64,000 nucleotides of DNA from Roseofilum halophilum BLCC-M91. Its GTDB lineage: Bacteria > Cyanobacteriota > Cyanobacteriia > Cyanobacteriales > Desertifilaceae. The translations under genes were made by a program, and so were the position numbers. Numbering within the stretch: the stretch's first letter is position 1; every line of letters starts with the position of its first letter. A model generated the notes under the pieces. The model searched no databases. It saw only the letters and a list, made by a program, of their open reading frames with translations, and was not told the DNA's origin. This document shows, piece after piece, positions 47,748-57,511 of the stretch. The stretch covers positions 1 through 64,000 of the forward strand of contig NZ_JAQPOK010000109.1 of assembly GCF_030068445.1 (NCBI RefSeq), in the 5' to 3' direction.

Positions 47748-48710
47748 TTGTTTACTGCCGTCCCCTCCCCCACTCAATTCTCTGAACTTCCTGACGATCT
47801 GTTTCAGGCGATCGCCACTCTCAAACAAGACCTCAACGCCATAGTCCTGGCTCACTACTACCAAGACCCGGATATTCAGGACATTGCCGACTATATCGGC
47901 GACTCCCTCGGTTTATCTCGCAAAGCCGCCCATACCGATGCAGAAGTCATCGTCTTTGCCGGAGTTCACTTTATGGCCGAAACCGCCAAAATTCTCAACC
48001 CCAATAAATTGGTACTTTTACCAGATCTCGATGCCGGTTGCTCCCTAGCCGATAGTTGTCCACCGGATGCCTTCGCCGCATTTAAGGCCCAACATCCCGA
48101 TCATTTGGTCATTTCCTACATTAACTGCACGGCCGAAATTAAGGCCATGAGCGATATTATCTGTACCAGTTCCAATGCTGTTCACATTGTTGAACAAATT
48201 CGTGCCGACCAACCGATCATTTTTGCCCCCGATCGCAACTTGGGGCGCTATGTCATGGAACAAACCGGGCGGGATCTGCTCCTCTGGGATGGCAGTTGCA
48301 TCGTCCATGAAACCTTTTCCGAAAAGAAAATCGTGCAACTGAAAGTGCAGCACCCCGAAGCCCAAATTATTGCCCATCCCGAATGCGAACCCCCAGTGCT
48401 GCGCCATGCCGATCATATCGGTTCCACCACCGCTTTACTCAACTATGCCCAAACCAGTGAGAGTCCCGCCTTTATTGTGGCTACTGAACCGGGAATCATC
48501 CATCAAATGCAGAAGGAAGCGCCCCATAAACAGTTTATTCCCGCTCCCCCGATGAATAACTGCGCTTGTAATGAATGTCCCCATATGCGACTCAATACCT
48601 TAGAAAAACTCTACTTGGCCATGAAAAACCGGACTCCAGAAATTACTTTACCCGAAGAGATCCGGGTCGCTGCTTTACGCCCTATTCAACGGATGCTGGA
48701 GATGACCTAG
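47748..48710 (+). CDS. nadA: Quinolinate synthase NadA
   Basis: A 320-residue 4Fe-4S enzyme that condenses iminoaspartate and dihydroxyacetone phosphate to quinolinate in de novo NAD synthesis. Conserved blocks: [28 protein letters not shown] with cluster Cys98, [20 protein letters not shown], and the C-terminal [11 protein letters not shown] with the last cluster cysteine. TTG 47748 is the only start upstream of the conserved region in frame; the sequence before it is A/T rich and fits a promoter. No nadB or nadC is in the window. It is convergent with the acidic lipoprotein gene, 6 bases apart. Confidence 0.96.
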   Translation: MFTAVPSPTQFSELPDDLFQAIATLKQDLNAIVLAHYYQDPDIQDIADYIGDSLGLSRKAAHTDAEVIVFAGVHFMAETAKILNPNKLVLLPDLDAGCSLADSCPPDAFAAFKAQHPDHLVISYINCTAEIKAMSDIICTSSNAVHIVEQIRADQPIIFAPDRNLGRYVMEQTGRDLLLWDGSCIVHETFSEKKIVQLKVQHPEAQIIAHPECEPPVLRHADHIGSTTALLNYAQTSESPAFIVATEPGIIHQMQKEAPHKQFIPAPPMNNCACNECPHMRLNTLEKLYLAMKNRTPEITLPEEIRVAALRPIQRMLEMT

Positions 48711-48716
48711 GGGCTA

Positions 48717-50480
48717 TTACTGTAGATCTCCTCCTGGATTAGACAGCATTTGTTGCCACTCAGGGGCTTCCATTTCTGAAGAGTTGCTTGGGCTTTCTAT
48801 GGGAGAGGATTCCATGGGAGTCATGTTTATGGGTTCTTCTAGCGGCGCAGAATCAACTAAATTGGGCAGGTCGATCGCCTTTTGCTCTTCTTCTAACTCT
48901 TCTGGAGCCTCGACTTCTTCTTCTACAACTTCGGGTTCAAGATCTTGGGGTTCTTGGGTTTCAACTTCTTCCTCTATGGGTTCTGGTTCAGAGGGGGATT
49001 GAATGGGTTCTTCTACAATGGAAGGTTCTGGGACAGTTTCTAGAGTCTCTTCTGGTTGTTCTGCTTGATTACCAAAGGGATTAATTGAATCCAAATCGAA
49101 TTGATTCCATTTGGATTCTAAATCTAACTGATTCCATTTGGATTTTAGGCGATCGCGCCATTGATTCAGATTCAGTTGCTTACGCCATGCTGGAGTCTCA
49201 CTCACCACTGGTTCAGGTTCCGGTGTAAGTTCTTCTGGTTCGACGGTTTCCATTGGTTCTGACTCTGGATTTTCAGAAACCTCTTCTTCCACTTCCACCA
49301 TTTCCGGAACTGCGTCTTCCTCTACCTCTGGAGTTTCAGAAACCTCTTCTTCCACTTCCACCGTTTCCGGAACTATTTCTTCCTCTACCTCTGAAGTTTC
49401 CGGTAATTCTTCCTCCACTTCAGGTGCTTCTTCTTCTATTTCTAGGAGTTCTTCTACCTCTACCGGTTCTTCCTGCGGTTCTACTTCTTCCGTCTCAGGT
49501 GCAGCAGTAGAGGGGGCAATATAGTCTGGATTGACAATTGCTTGGGCAACTTCAGGGCTAATTTCACCCCGAATCAGTTGAGATAGGCGATCGGTGGCTT
49601 GAGGATCGTAAGTCACCAAGCGAGCAGTGGTATTGAAAACATTGTTAACCGGGTTACCCAGTTCGTCTAGAATTTCCAGTTTCACCCAGTTTTGGCCTCG
49701 GTCAAATCCTTGCAGATAGAGGGGTTCCCATTGATCGAGGATAAATTCTTCACCGTTCACGGATGCCCGAACCCGCCAATCTCGGATGTTGTCGTCTGGA
49801 TTTTCTTGGGCAACCACATGCAGGGGCGCATTAGTGAGATAGAAGTCTAGGAGGATCGGTTGTGCGCCATATGTACCGATGGGATTGCTATAGGTGAGCA
49901 GGGGAAGGTCAGGATTGGGGATTTGGTCTTCAGTTTTTGTAAAGATATGAAACGTGGTTTGTGCGTAAGCGCCTTCATTTTTGAAACTCTCTCCCCAGGG
50001 CGTGGTGGCGAATACTCTAAGGGTATGGGTTCCGGGATTTAGATTTGTAAAGGTAACGGGTTGGGAGAGGTCGTCAACATTGCTGTAGGGTTGGTTGTCG
50101 AGGATAACTTCTAGGTGAGGGCCCAGGTTTAGGTTGGGGTCTTGATAGATGGGCAGGTCTTGAACGTCAAGTTGGACGGTAAGGGTTGTGTCTTGGAGGG
50201 TTTGGTTGGGTTGAGGATTAAGGATGGTGACCTGGGGTTCGTAGGTTTCGAGAAGTGGCCGGAGTTTTTGGATCGCTTCTGGGGGCGATACTTCGGTGAT
50301 TTTGGGTTCGGCTTGTCGTTTGAGGGGGTTGGAGATCCTGGAGCTAGGATTGGGGAGATCGAGGCGATCGCTTCCCTGGTTCCCACAACCGACCATTCCC
50401 AGGGATAGACCCAGCACTAAGATCAGTCCCAACAGGCTTGTTGCGATCCTTTTTCTGATTCGTTGACTCAACACCGACAT
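48717..50480 (-). CDS. Putative lipoprotein with acidic Glu/Pro/Val repeats
   Basis: A 587-residue exported protein. The N-terminus has a lipoprotein signal (hydrophobic 14-30, then MVGC with Cys32). Residues about 80-300 form a globular part with beta-rich, Ig-like segments (TLTVQLDVQDLPIY and GTHTLRVFATTPWGESF). From about 310 to 430 the chain is highly acidic, with imperfect repeats around EEEVSETPEVEED and VPEMVEVEEEVSE. A second acidic Pro-rich part follows (about 470-560). A basic short segment (about 435-465, WRDRLKSKWNQ and ESKWNQFDL) separates the two. The globular part could bind an envelope ligand; the acidic part may bind cations. No family is assigned. Confidence 0.75.
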   Translation of the reverse strand: MSVLSQRIRKRIATSLLGLILVLGLSLGMVGCGNQGSDRLDLPNPSSRISNPLKRQAEPKITEVSPPEAIQKLRPLLETYEPQVTILNPQPNQTLQDTTLTVQLDVQDLPIYQDPNLNLGPHLEVILDNQPYSNVDDLSQPVTFTNLNPGTHTLRVFATTPWGESFKNEGAYAQTTFHIFTKTEDQIPNPDLPLLTYSNPIGTYGAQPILLDFYLTNAPLHVVAQENPDDNIRDWRVRASVNGEEFILDQWEPLYLQGFDRGQNWVKLEILDELGNPVNNVFNTTARLVTYDPQATDRLSQLIRGEISPEVAQAIVNPDYIAPSTAAPETEEVEPQEEPVEVEELLEIEEEAPEVEEELPETSEVEEEIVPETVEVEEEVSETPEVEEDAVPEMVEVEEEVSENPESEPMETVEPEELTPEPEPVVSETPAWRKQLNLNQWRDRLKSKWNQLDLESKWNQFDLDSINPFGNQAEQPEETLETVPEPSIVEEPIQSPSEPEPIEEEVETQEPQDLEPEVVEEEVEAPEELEEEQKAIDLPNLVDSAPLEEPINMTPMESSPIESPSNSSEMEAPEWQQMLSNPGGDLQ

Positions 50481-50596
50481 CCTTCAATCCCTTGCACGTT
50501 AAAGTACAGCGCTATTTTATCACCAACCTGGAAAGGTCTAAACGCCAGGTCTTTATTTGTATTGATTTTTGTAAATATTATTGATAGATTATTGAC

Positions 50597-50620
50597 TTTT
50601 GTTCTCTTTTTTGAACAAAA
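50597..50620. promoter_or_regulatory. TTTTGTTC inverted repeat
   Basis: TTTTGTTC (50597-50604) and GAACAAAA (50613-50620) are perfect 8-bp arms around TCTTTTTT. It lies between the divergent lipoprotein and psaA genes, about 115 bases from the lipoprotein start. It could be an operator or hairpin. Confidence 0.4.
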
Positions 50621-50894
50621 AGCCATCTGTGATTGAACCGGAGACTTGATGAAGGCAAATTTGAATTATTGTTAAGTAGCTTCCTCAAACGGGAGACAAG
50701 TCCTATAATTCACATTCAGTACACTACTTAAAAACGGTGACCTTCTGGATCTGCCGATCTTCGTGAAACCTTCGGAGCATTGGGGTCTACAGAGAAAGTG
50801 CTATCAAAGAGCAGTGTTCTGAGAGAGGACATAACTTTTCCTCAAATTCAGTAACAAAGCTTTACATAGCCCCAAATCTGGAAAAAAAACTCAT

Positions 50895-50929
50895 CTTGAA
50901 TATCAAGAAATCTAATCTTGAGCATCAAG
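50895..50929. promoter_or_regulatory. Two CTTGA-N3-TCAAG dyads in the psaA leader
   Basis: CTTGAATATCAAG (50895-50907) and CTTGAGCATCAAG (50917-50929) are two 13-bp dyads with identical half-sites and a centre spacing of 22 bases, about two helical turns. They lie 112-146 bases before the psaA ATG. This layout suits cooperative binding of a dimeric regulator; which one is unknown. Confidence 0.5.
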
Positions 50930-51040
50930 GTAGAACAATAGGTCTCTATCCGGCCTCGAAGGAACTCACAGAAATAACCCTTTTAAGTTGTGCATGGCGT
51001 TCTGTAATGACGCTACTTGTCTAAAGAGAGGAGAGTCTCA

Positions 51041-53308
51041 ATGACAACTACCCCAAAGGAGCAAAAAGCAAAGGCGAGGGTGGTCGTCGATAAAGATCCA
51101 GTCCCCACTTCATTTGAAAAATGGGGCAAGCCGGGTCATTTTGACAGAACCCTAGCTAGAGGACCCAAAACCACAACCTGGATTTGGAATCTTCACGCCG
51201 ATGCTCACGATTTCGATAGTCATACCAGTGATCTAGAAGACGTATCTAGAAAAATCTTTAGTGCCCATTTCGGTCATTTAGCTGTTGTATTTGTCTGGCT
51301 AAGTGGCGCTTACTTCCACGGTGCTAAATTCTCAAATTACGAAGCTTGGTTGAGCGACCCCCTAGGGATTAAACCGAGCGCCCAAGTGGTTTGGCCGATT
51401 GTTGGCCAAGATATTCTCAACGGTGATGTTGGTGGCGGATTCCACGGAATCCAAATCACTTCCGGGTTATTCCAACTCTGGAGAGCCTCCGGCTTCACGA
51501 ACTCTTACCAACTTTACTGCACCGCAATTGGTGGGTTGGTGATGGCTGGCTTAATGTTATTTGCCGGTTGGTTCCACTATCACAAAGCAGCTCCCAAACT
51601 GGAATGGTTCCAGAATGTGGAGTCGATGATGAACCATCATCTATCCGTACTGCTCGGTTGTGGTTCCCTCGGTTGGGCTGGTCACCAAATCCACGTTTCC
51701 TTACCGATCAACAAGTTGTTGGATTCGGGAGTAGCCATCAAGGATATTCCCTTACCCCATGAGTTCATTCTCAATCCCAGCTTGATGACGCAATTGTACC
51801 CCGGTGTAGAGTGGGGAGGTCTCGGTGGAATCCAGCCTTTCTTTACCCTGAATTGGGGCGCTTTCAGTGACTTCTTAACCTTCAAAGGTGGACTGAATCC
51901 GGTTACCGGTGGATTGTGGTTGTCTGATACAGCCCATCACCATGTGGCGATCGCCGTTCTGTTCATCATTGCTGGCCATATGTACCGCACCAACTGGGGC
52001 ATTGGTCACAGCATGAAGGAAATCCTCGAAGCTCACAAAGGCCCCTTCACTGGAGAAGGGCACAAGGGATTGTACGAAATCTTCACAACCTCTTGGCACG
52101 CTCAACTGGCCCTCAACCTCGCGTTGTTGGGATCATTGAGTATCATTGTGGCCCATCATATGTATGCGATGCCTCCGTATCCATACATCGCTACAGACTA
52201 TCCGACTCAACTCTCCCTGTTTACTCACCATGTTTGGATTGGGGGATTCCTGATTGTCGGCGCGGGCGCTCACGCAGCTATCTTTATGGTTCGTGACTAC
52301 GACCCCGCGAAAAATGTTGATAACTTGTTAGACCGGGTGATTCGTCATCGGGATGCAATTATCTCCCACCTCAATTGGGTTTGCATATGGCTAGGCTTCC
52401 ACAGCTTTGGCTTGTATGTTCATAACGACACCATGCGTGCGTTAGGTCGTACCCAAGATATGTTCTCGGATACGGCAATTCAACTCCAGCCGATCTTTGC
52501 CCAGTGGGTACAGAATCTACATAATCTGGCTCCTGGAAACACAGCCCCCAATGCGTTGGCTAGTGTTAGTCCCGCCTTTGGTGGTGAAGTCGTAGCCGTT
52601 GGTGGAAAAGTAGCTATGATGCCCATCGCGCTGGGAACAGCCGATTTCATGGTTCACCACATCCATGCCTTTACCATCCACGTTACGGTACTGATCCTGC
52701 TTAAAGGTGTTCTCTATGCCCGTAGCTCTCGTCTAATTCCTGACAAGGGCAATCTGGGCTTCCGCTTCCCCTGTGATGGTCCGGGTCGGGGCGGTACTTG
52801 TCAAGTCTCAGGATGGGATCATGTCTTCCTGGGTCTATTTTGGATGTACAACTCCCTGTCCATTGTGATTTTCCACTTTAGCTGGAAGATGCAATCGGAT
52901 GTATGGGGCACTGTCTCCTCTGACGGAACCGTTTCCCACATCACCAATGGTAATTTTGCCCAAGGCTCAATTACTATCAATGGCTGGTTACGTGATTTCT
53001 TGTGGGCGCAAGCTTCTCAAGTGATTACGTCCTACGGGTCTGCTTTGTCCGCCTATGGCATTATGTTCCTAGCCGGTCACTTCATCTTTGCCTTTAGTCT
53101 CATGTTCCTCTTTAGTGGTCGTGGCTACTGGCAAGAGTTGATTGAATCGATTGTTTGGGCCCATAATAAACTCAAAGTCGCACCCGCGATTCAGCCTCGC
53201 GCCTTGAGTATCATTCAAGGTCGCGCTGTAGGGGTAGCCCACTACCTCTTGGGAGGAATTGTCACTACTTGGGCATTCTTCCTGGCTCGCATTATTGCAG
53301 TAGGATGA
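51041..53308 (+). CDS. psaA: Photosystem I P700 apoprotein A1
   Basis: A 755-residue PSI core subunit with 11 membrane helices; it binds P700, A0, A1 and half of the Fx cluster. The Fx loop is [18 protein letters not shown] with its two cysteines. Many His residues for chlorophyll are present (for example [14 protein letters not shown] and [12 protein letters not shown]). ATG 51041 ([10 protein letters not shown]) with a GGAG ribosome site about 8 bases upstream is the family start; the frame also opens at TTG 51017. It is followed by psaB with 19 bases between, the standard operon. The long leader upstream holds candidate light-regulation sites. Confidence 0.99.
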   Translation: MTTTPKEQKAKARVVVDKDPVPTSFEKWGKPGHFDRTLARGPKTTTWIWNLHADAHDFDSHTSDLEDVSRKIFSAHFGHLAVVFVWLSGAYFHGAKFSNYEAWLSDPLGIKPSAQVVWPIVGQDILNGDVGGGFHGIQITSGLFQLWRASGFTNSYQLYCTAIGGLVMAGLMLFAGWFHYHKAAPKLEWFQNVESMMNHHLSVLLGCGSLGWAGHQIHVSLPINKLLDSGVAIKDIPLPHEFILNPSLMTQLYPGVEWGGLGGIQPFFTLNWGAFSDFLTFKGGLNPVTGGLWLSDTAHHHVAIAVLFIIAGHMYRTNWGIGHSMKEILEAHKGPFTGEGHKGLYEIFTTSWHAQLALNLALLGSLSIIVAHHMYAMPPYPYIATDYPTQLSLFTHHVWIGGFLIVGAGAHAAIFMVRDYDPAKNVDNLLDRVIRHRDAIISHLNWVCIWLGFHSFGLYVHNDTMRALGRTQDMFSDTAIQLQPIFAQWVQNLHNLAPGNTAPNALASVSPAFGGEVVAVGGKVAMMPIALGTADFMVHHIHAFTIHVTVLILLKGVLYARSSRLIPDKGNLGFRFPCDGPGRGGTCQVSGWDHVFLGLFWMYNSLSIVIFHFSWKMQSDVWGTVSSDGTVSHITNGNFAQGSITINGWLRDFLWAQASQVITSYGSALSAYGIMFLAGHFIFAFSLMFLFSGRGYWQELIESIVWAHNKLKVAPAIQPRALSIIQGRAVGVAHYLLGGIVTTWAFFLARIIAVG

Positions 53309-53327
53309 GGTCGAGAAGGACTTAAAC

Positions 53328-55556
53328 ATGGCAACAAAATTCCCCAAGTTTAGCCAAGACCTCGCACAAGATCCCACAACTCGTCGGATCTGGTACGGGA
53401 TAGCTACCGCCCACGATTTTGAAACCCACGATGGCATGACGGAAGAAAATCTTTACCAAAAGATTTTCGCCTCCCACTTTGGTCATCTGGCAATCATCTT
53501 CCTGTGGACTTCTGGCAACCTGTTCCACGTAGCTTGGCAAGGTAACTTTGAACAGTGGATCAAAGATCCTCTCAACGTCCGTCCCATTGCTCACGCGATT
53601 TGGGACCCACAGTTTGGACAAGCGGCGATCGATGCTTATACTCAAGCCGGTGCGTCTAGTCCAGTAAACATTGCTTATTCTGGTGTCTACCACTGGTGGT
53701 ACACCATCGGAATGCGAACCAATGGCGATTTGTATCAAGGGGCTATTTTCCTGTTGGTCTTAGCTTCGTTGATGCTGTTCGCTGGCTGGTTACACCTCCA
53801 GCCGAGCTTCCGTCCTAGCTTGTCTTGGTTCAAGAATGCTGAATCCCGTCTGAATCACCACCTGGCTGGTTTGTTCGGTGTTAGCTCTTTGGCTTGGACA
53901 GGTCACTTAGTTCACGTTGCGATCCCCGAATCTCGCGGTCAGCACGTGGGCTGGGATAACTTCCTTAGCACTTTGCCTCACCCGGCTGGTTTGGTTCCCT
54001 TCTTCACAGGGAACTGGGGCGTATATGCCCAAAATCCAGATACGGCGGGTCATGTGTTTGGCACATCTGAAGGTGCAGGGACTGCAATTCTAACCTTCTT
54101 AGGTGGTTTCCATCCCCAAACTGAGTCCCTGTGGCTCACGGATATGGCTCATCACCATTTGGCGATCGCAGTTCTCTTCATCGTTGCTGGACATATGTAC
54201 CGCACGAACTGGGGCATTGGCCACAGCATGAAGGAAATCATGGAAGCCCATAATCCTCCCAAAGGAACTCCCTTTGGAGGCATGATCGGTGACGGTCATA
54301 AAGGAATGTACGATACCTACAACGAATCGTTACACTTCCAGTTGGGATGGCACTTGGCTTGTCTGGGTGTTGTGACTTCCTTAGTCGCCCAGCATATGTA
54401 TTCCATGCCTCCTTATGCTTTCATGGCTAAGGACTACACCACCATGGCAGCTCTATACACCCATCACCAGTACATTGCTGGATTCCTGATGGTGGGAGCT
54501 TTCGCTCACGGTGCGATCTTCTTAGTTCGGGACTACGATCCAGAAGCCAACAAGAACAACGTATTGGCTCGGATGCTTGAACATAAAGAAGCTCTCATTT
54601 CTCACCTGAGCTGGGTTTCCTTGTTCCTTGGTTTCCATACCCTGGGACTGTATGTTCACAACGATGTTGTGGTTGCCTTTGGTACTCCTGAGAAGCAAAT
54701 CTTGATTGAACCGGTTTTTGCCCAGTTCATCCAGGCTTCTCACGGTAAGTTAATGTACGGAATGGATATTCTACTGTCCAATCCTGATAGCGTTGCTTAT
54801 ACCGCATTCCCCAATCACGCCAACTTCTGGCTACCCGGATGGTTAGATGCCATTAATAGCACCTCTAACTCTCTGTTCTTACCCATTGGCCCTGGTGATT
54901 TCTTGGTTCACCATGCGATCGCCCTCGGCCTGCACACCACCACCTTAATCCTCGTGAAAGGTGCGTTGGATGCACGGGGTTCTAAGCTGATGCCCGATAA
55001 AAAAGACTTCGGTTACAGCTTCCCCTGCGATGGCCCCGGTCGTGGCGGTACTTGCGACATCTCTGCTTGGGATGCCTTCTACCTCGCCATGTTCTGGATG
55101 CTCAATACCCTGGGCTGGTTAACTTTCTACTGGCACTGGAAGCATTTGGCCATCTGGCAAGGAAATGTGGCTCAGTTCAATGAGTCCTCTACCCACCTGA
55201 TGGGTTGGTTCCGCGATTACCTGTGGTTAAACTCCTCTCAGTTGATCAATGGATATAATCCCTACGGCATGAATAACCTGGCGGTTTGGGCTTGGATGTT
55301 CCTCTTCGGACACCTGGTCTGGGCAACTGGATTCATGTTCCTGATTAGCTGGCGCGGTTACTGGCAAGAATTGATTGAAACGATTGTTTGGGCCCACGAG
55401 CGCACTCCTCTGGCGAACCTGGTTCGTTGGAAAGATAAGCCCGTTGCTCTCTCCATCGTTCAAGCTCGTGTAGTTGGTCTAGCTCACTTCACGGTTGGCT
55501 ATGTCCTCACCTACGCAGCCTTCTTAATTGCCTCCACTGCGGGTAAGTTCGGTTAA
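53328..55556 (+). CDS. psaB: Photosystem I P700 apoprotein A2
   Basis: A 742-residue partner of PsaA, also with 11 helices. The second half of the Fx site is [18 protein letters not shown]. The N-terminus [20 protein letters not shown] is typical. It lies 19 bases after psaA in one operon, and a UUCG-loop terminator follows at 55587. Full length, no anomalies seen. Confidence 0.99.
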   Translation: MATKFPKFSQDLAQDPTTRRIWYGIATAHDFETHDGMTEENLYQKIFASHFGHLAIIFLWTSGNLFHVAWQGNFEQWIKDPLNVRPIAHAIWDPQFGQAAIDAYTQAGASSPVNIAYSGVYHWWYTIGMRTNGDLYQGAIFLLVLASLMLFAGWLHLQPSFRPSLSWFKNAESRLNHHLAGLFGVSSLAWTGHLVHVAIPESRGQHVGWDNFLSTLPHPAGLVPFFTGNWGVYAQNPDTAGHVFGTSEGAGTAILTFLGGFHPQTESLWLTDMAHHHLAIAVLFIVAGHMYRTNWGIGHSMKEIMEAHNPPKGTPFGGMIGDGHKGMYDTYNESLHFQLGWHLACLGVVTSLVAQHMYSMPPYAFMAKDYTTMAALYTHHQYIAGFLMVGAFAHGAIFLVRDYDPEANKNNVLARMLEHKEALISHLSWVSLFLGFHTLGLYVHNDVVVAFGTPEKQILIEPVFAQFIQASHGKLMYGMDILLSNPDSVAYTAFPNHANFWLPGWLDAINSTSNSLFLPIGPGDFLVHHAIALGLHTTTLILVKGALDARGSKLMPDKKDFGYSFPCDGPGRGGTCDISAWDAFYLAMFWMLNTLGWLTFYWHWKHLAIWQGNVAQFNESSTHLMGWFRDYLWLNSSQLINGYNPYGMNNLAVWAWMFLFGHLVWATGFMFLISWRGYWQELIETIVWAHERTPLANLVRWKDKPVALSIVQARVVGLAHFTVGYVLTYAAFLIASTAGKFG

Positions 55557-55586
55557 ATCCTGGCTGGACTGATTCTTAAGTGATAA

Positions 55587-55617
55587 AAAACCCCTCACCT
55601 TCGGGTGGGGGGTTTTG
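55587..55617 (+). terminator. Rho-independent terminator of psaAB
   Basis: AAAACCCCTCACC, tetraloop TTCG, then GGTGGGGGGTTTT, with one G:T pair. It lies about 30 bases after the psaB stop. Confidence 0.9.
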
Positions 55618-55695
55618 TGGTGGGATAGACAATGAACAATGAATCATTAACAATTAATAATGAATAACTGGAAAAAGTAGAGATCAAAGCCACCG

Positions 55696-56442
55696 ATGAC
55701 CGCACTACCCCAAACTCTAGATGAGGCGATCGCCCAAGCGAAAGCAGCCACCTTGCAAGCGCTCGAAGATGGAGTGCGCTTAATTCAAGTCGAGTTAGTC
55801 TTTCCCGAAATTGCCCTCGAAGCACAGAAACTTGCCCAAGACTTTATCCCCGTTTTACAAGAGTTTGGGGGACAACCGAAGGTCTTCTTTCCCGATACCG
55901 GAGCGGCAGCTCTAGCCCGTCGAGACTGGGGCGAAATCCCCTTTAAGGTCACTGACTTAGGCAGTAGCCGATCGCCCATAGACAATAAAATAGACCCCGA
56001 AGACGATAGCTTTCTGGTCGTTAATCCCTCATCGGTGGAAGTCGGACAAGTCGAGCGCCTGGTGAATTTCGCTGGCGATCGCCCCATTGTCCTCTTAATT
56101 CCCAAACTCGAAGATGTGGCTGTTGTCGGTATCGGTTATGCCGCTCGTCAACTGCGCGAGAGACTTCTGAGCCAAATCTACTCCTGCTATTATATCCGCC
56201 CCCTAGAAGGAGCAGCCCTCTATCGCTGCCATCCCCATCCCTGGCAAGTTTGGTTAGAAACCCCAGAAGGCAACTATACTCAAATCGCCGAACAACCGCA
56301 AAAACCCGTAGGCGAAGCCCTAGATCAAATTTTAATTCAGGCTACTGCTGGTGAAAATACGGATCAATCGGCCCCGACTCGGCAACGACGGGGGGGGATC
56401 TTCGGAGAACTCGAACGCTTTATTAAAGCTTTAACCCAATAA
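55696..56442 (+). CDS. DUF1995-family protein
   Basis: A 248-residue soluble protein. The opening LPQTLDEAIAQAKAATLQAL, the middle RPIVLLIPKLEDV and the SCYYIRPLEGAALYRCHPHPWQVW segments fit the DUF1995 family, found in cyanobacteria and plastids. Plant members such as LPA3 are linked to PSII assembly, so a role in photosystem biogenesis is possible. The C-terminal RRGGIFGELERFIKAL is a short basic/amphipathic end. It lies 139 bases after psaB beyond its terminator and is likely a separate unit. Confidence 0.78.
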   Translation: MTALPQTLDEAIAQAKAATLQALEDGVRLIQVELVFPEIALEAQKLAQDFIPVLQEFGGQPKVFFPDTGAAALARRDWGEIPFKVTDLGSSRSPIDNKIDPEDDSFLVVNPSSVEVGQVERLVNFAGDRPIVLLIPKLEDVAVVGIGYAARQLRERLLSQIYSCYYIRPLEGAALYRCHPHPWQVWLETPEGNYTQIAEQPQKPVGEALDQILIQATAGENTDQSAPTRQRRGGIFGELERFIKALTQ

Positions 56443-56711
56443 TCCCAGAAGAGTTGTCCAGGATTAAACTTTCTCAGTACACTGTAAAGACACCGAAACA
56501 GCTCGGATCTCCAGAGAGATCCGCAAAGCTAACCCGGTGTTTGAGGGAATCTGTGGTAAATTATACTTTTCTTGTAAGGTTCCCCTTAACCAGGGCCCCA
56601 GAGCAACTTGGCTCTCAAAGACTGATTAAGGGCAAACTTCACCAGAAAGGGTATGACCCTGGATTCGCGATCGGGAACCGACTTAAATTAGCACACAGGG
56701 AACACAAAGCA

Positions 56712-57470
56712 ATGATAGGAGTAACAGGGCGACGGATTGTTATCGGTGATGTCCACGGAAATTATGATGGCTTAATGTGTCTTCTGGAGGCGATCGCCCC
56801 TGGAGACGGCGATCGCCTATACTTCCTAGGAGACCTGATCGATCGCGGGCCAAAAAGCGCAGATGTGGTGAACTTCGTTCGTGACAACCACTATCCCTGC
56901 ATTCGCGGAAACCACGAACAACTGCTAATCGACAGTTTCCCCGACGGCAAAATCCACTATCCCGCTCTCCAAGCATGGCTCTATAGTGGTGGACAAGCCA
57001 CCCTCGCCAGCTATCAAGATGCTCACCTGCTCCTTGAGCATCTGCAATGGATTAGCCAACTCCCCCTCTACCTCGACCTCGGCGATCTTTGGCTCGTACA
57101 TGCTGGCGTTCATCCCGATTTACCCATCGAGGAGCAAACCGAATACGAACTCTGTTGGATTCGCGATCAATTCCACAGCATTCCCACCCCCTACTTCCCC
57201 GATAAAACCATTATCACCGGTCACACCATCACCTTTACCTTCCCAGGCGTAAACCCCGGTAACATTGTCCAAGGAAAAGGCTGGTTAGACATCGACACCG
57301 GAGCTTACCATCGCCGTAGCGGATGGTTAACCGCCCTAGACTGGACTAACCAGCAAGTCTATCAAGCCAACATCTATAATCAGACCTTGCGTATTTTACC
57401 CCTGGAAGAAAGCGTGACCTGTGTAGAACCTGAAGCCATTATTCCTCGGCATTCTGTTGCTGCTCATTAA
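56712..57470 (+). CDS. PPP-family metallophosphatase (Ser/Thr phosphatase type)
   Basis: A 252-residue protein from ATG 56712 (MIGVTGRRIVIGDVHGNYDG). The dinuclear metal motifs are GDVHG (12-16), GDLIDRG (40-46) and GNHE (66-69), with later His residues in LVHAGVHPD and ITGHTITF. This fits bacterial PrpE/PphA-like protein phosphatases or related calcineurin-like hydrolases such as ApaH. Substrate is not decided. The frame is open back to 56454, but the first 86 codons lack homology and overlap the likely promoter region. It precedes cheB by 42 bases. Confidence 0.85.
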   Translation: MIGVTGRRIVIGDVHGNYDGLMCLLEAIAPGDGDRLYFLGDLIDRGPKSADVVNFVRDNHYPCIRGNHEQLLIDSFPDGKIHYPALQAWLYSGGQATLASYQDAHLLLEHLQWISQLPLYLDLGDLWLVHAGVHPDLPIEEQTEYELCWIRDQFHSIPTPYFPDKTIITGHTITFTFPGVNPGNIVQGKGWLDIDTGAYHRRSGWLTALDWTNQQVYQANIYNQTLRILPLEESVTCVEPEAIIPRHSVAAH

Positions 57471-57511
57471 GATTTCCCCCTCTGGTTTCCTTTCGGTTGG
57501 AGTAACGTTGA

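Larger units (their letters stand above)
50481..51040. promoter_or_regulatory. psaA promoter and long leader region
   Basis: A 560-base gene-free stretch. A TATAAT -10 candidate lies at 50704-50709, without a good -35 box, which would give an untranslated leader of about 325 bases. Further notable parts are an inverted repeat (50597-50620), a pair of identical-type dyads (50895-50929), and the psaA ribosome site GGAG near 51030. The start used by the cell cannot be read from sequence; psaAB genes in cyanobacteria often have several light-regulated promoters in such leaders. Confidence 0.5.

Noticed and set aside
50850-50875. TTTACATA near 50862 as an RpaB HLR1 site
   Set aside because: HLR1 needs two direct half-sites two bases apart; only one is present.
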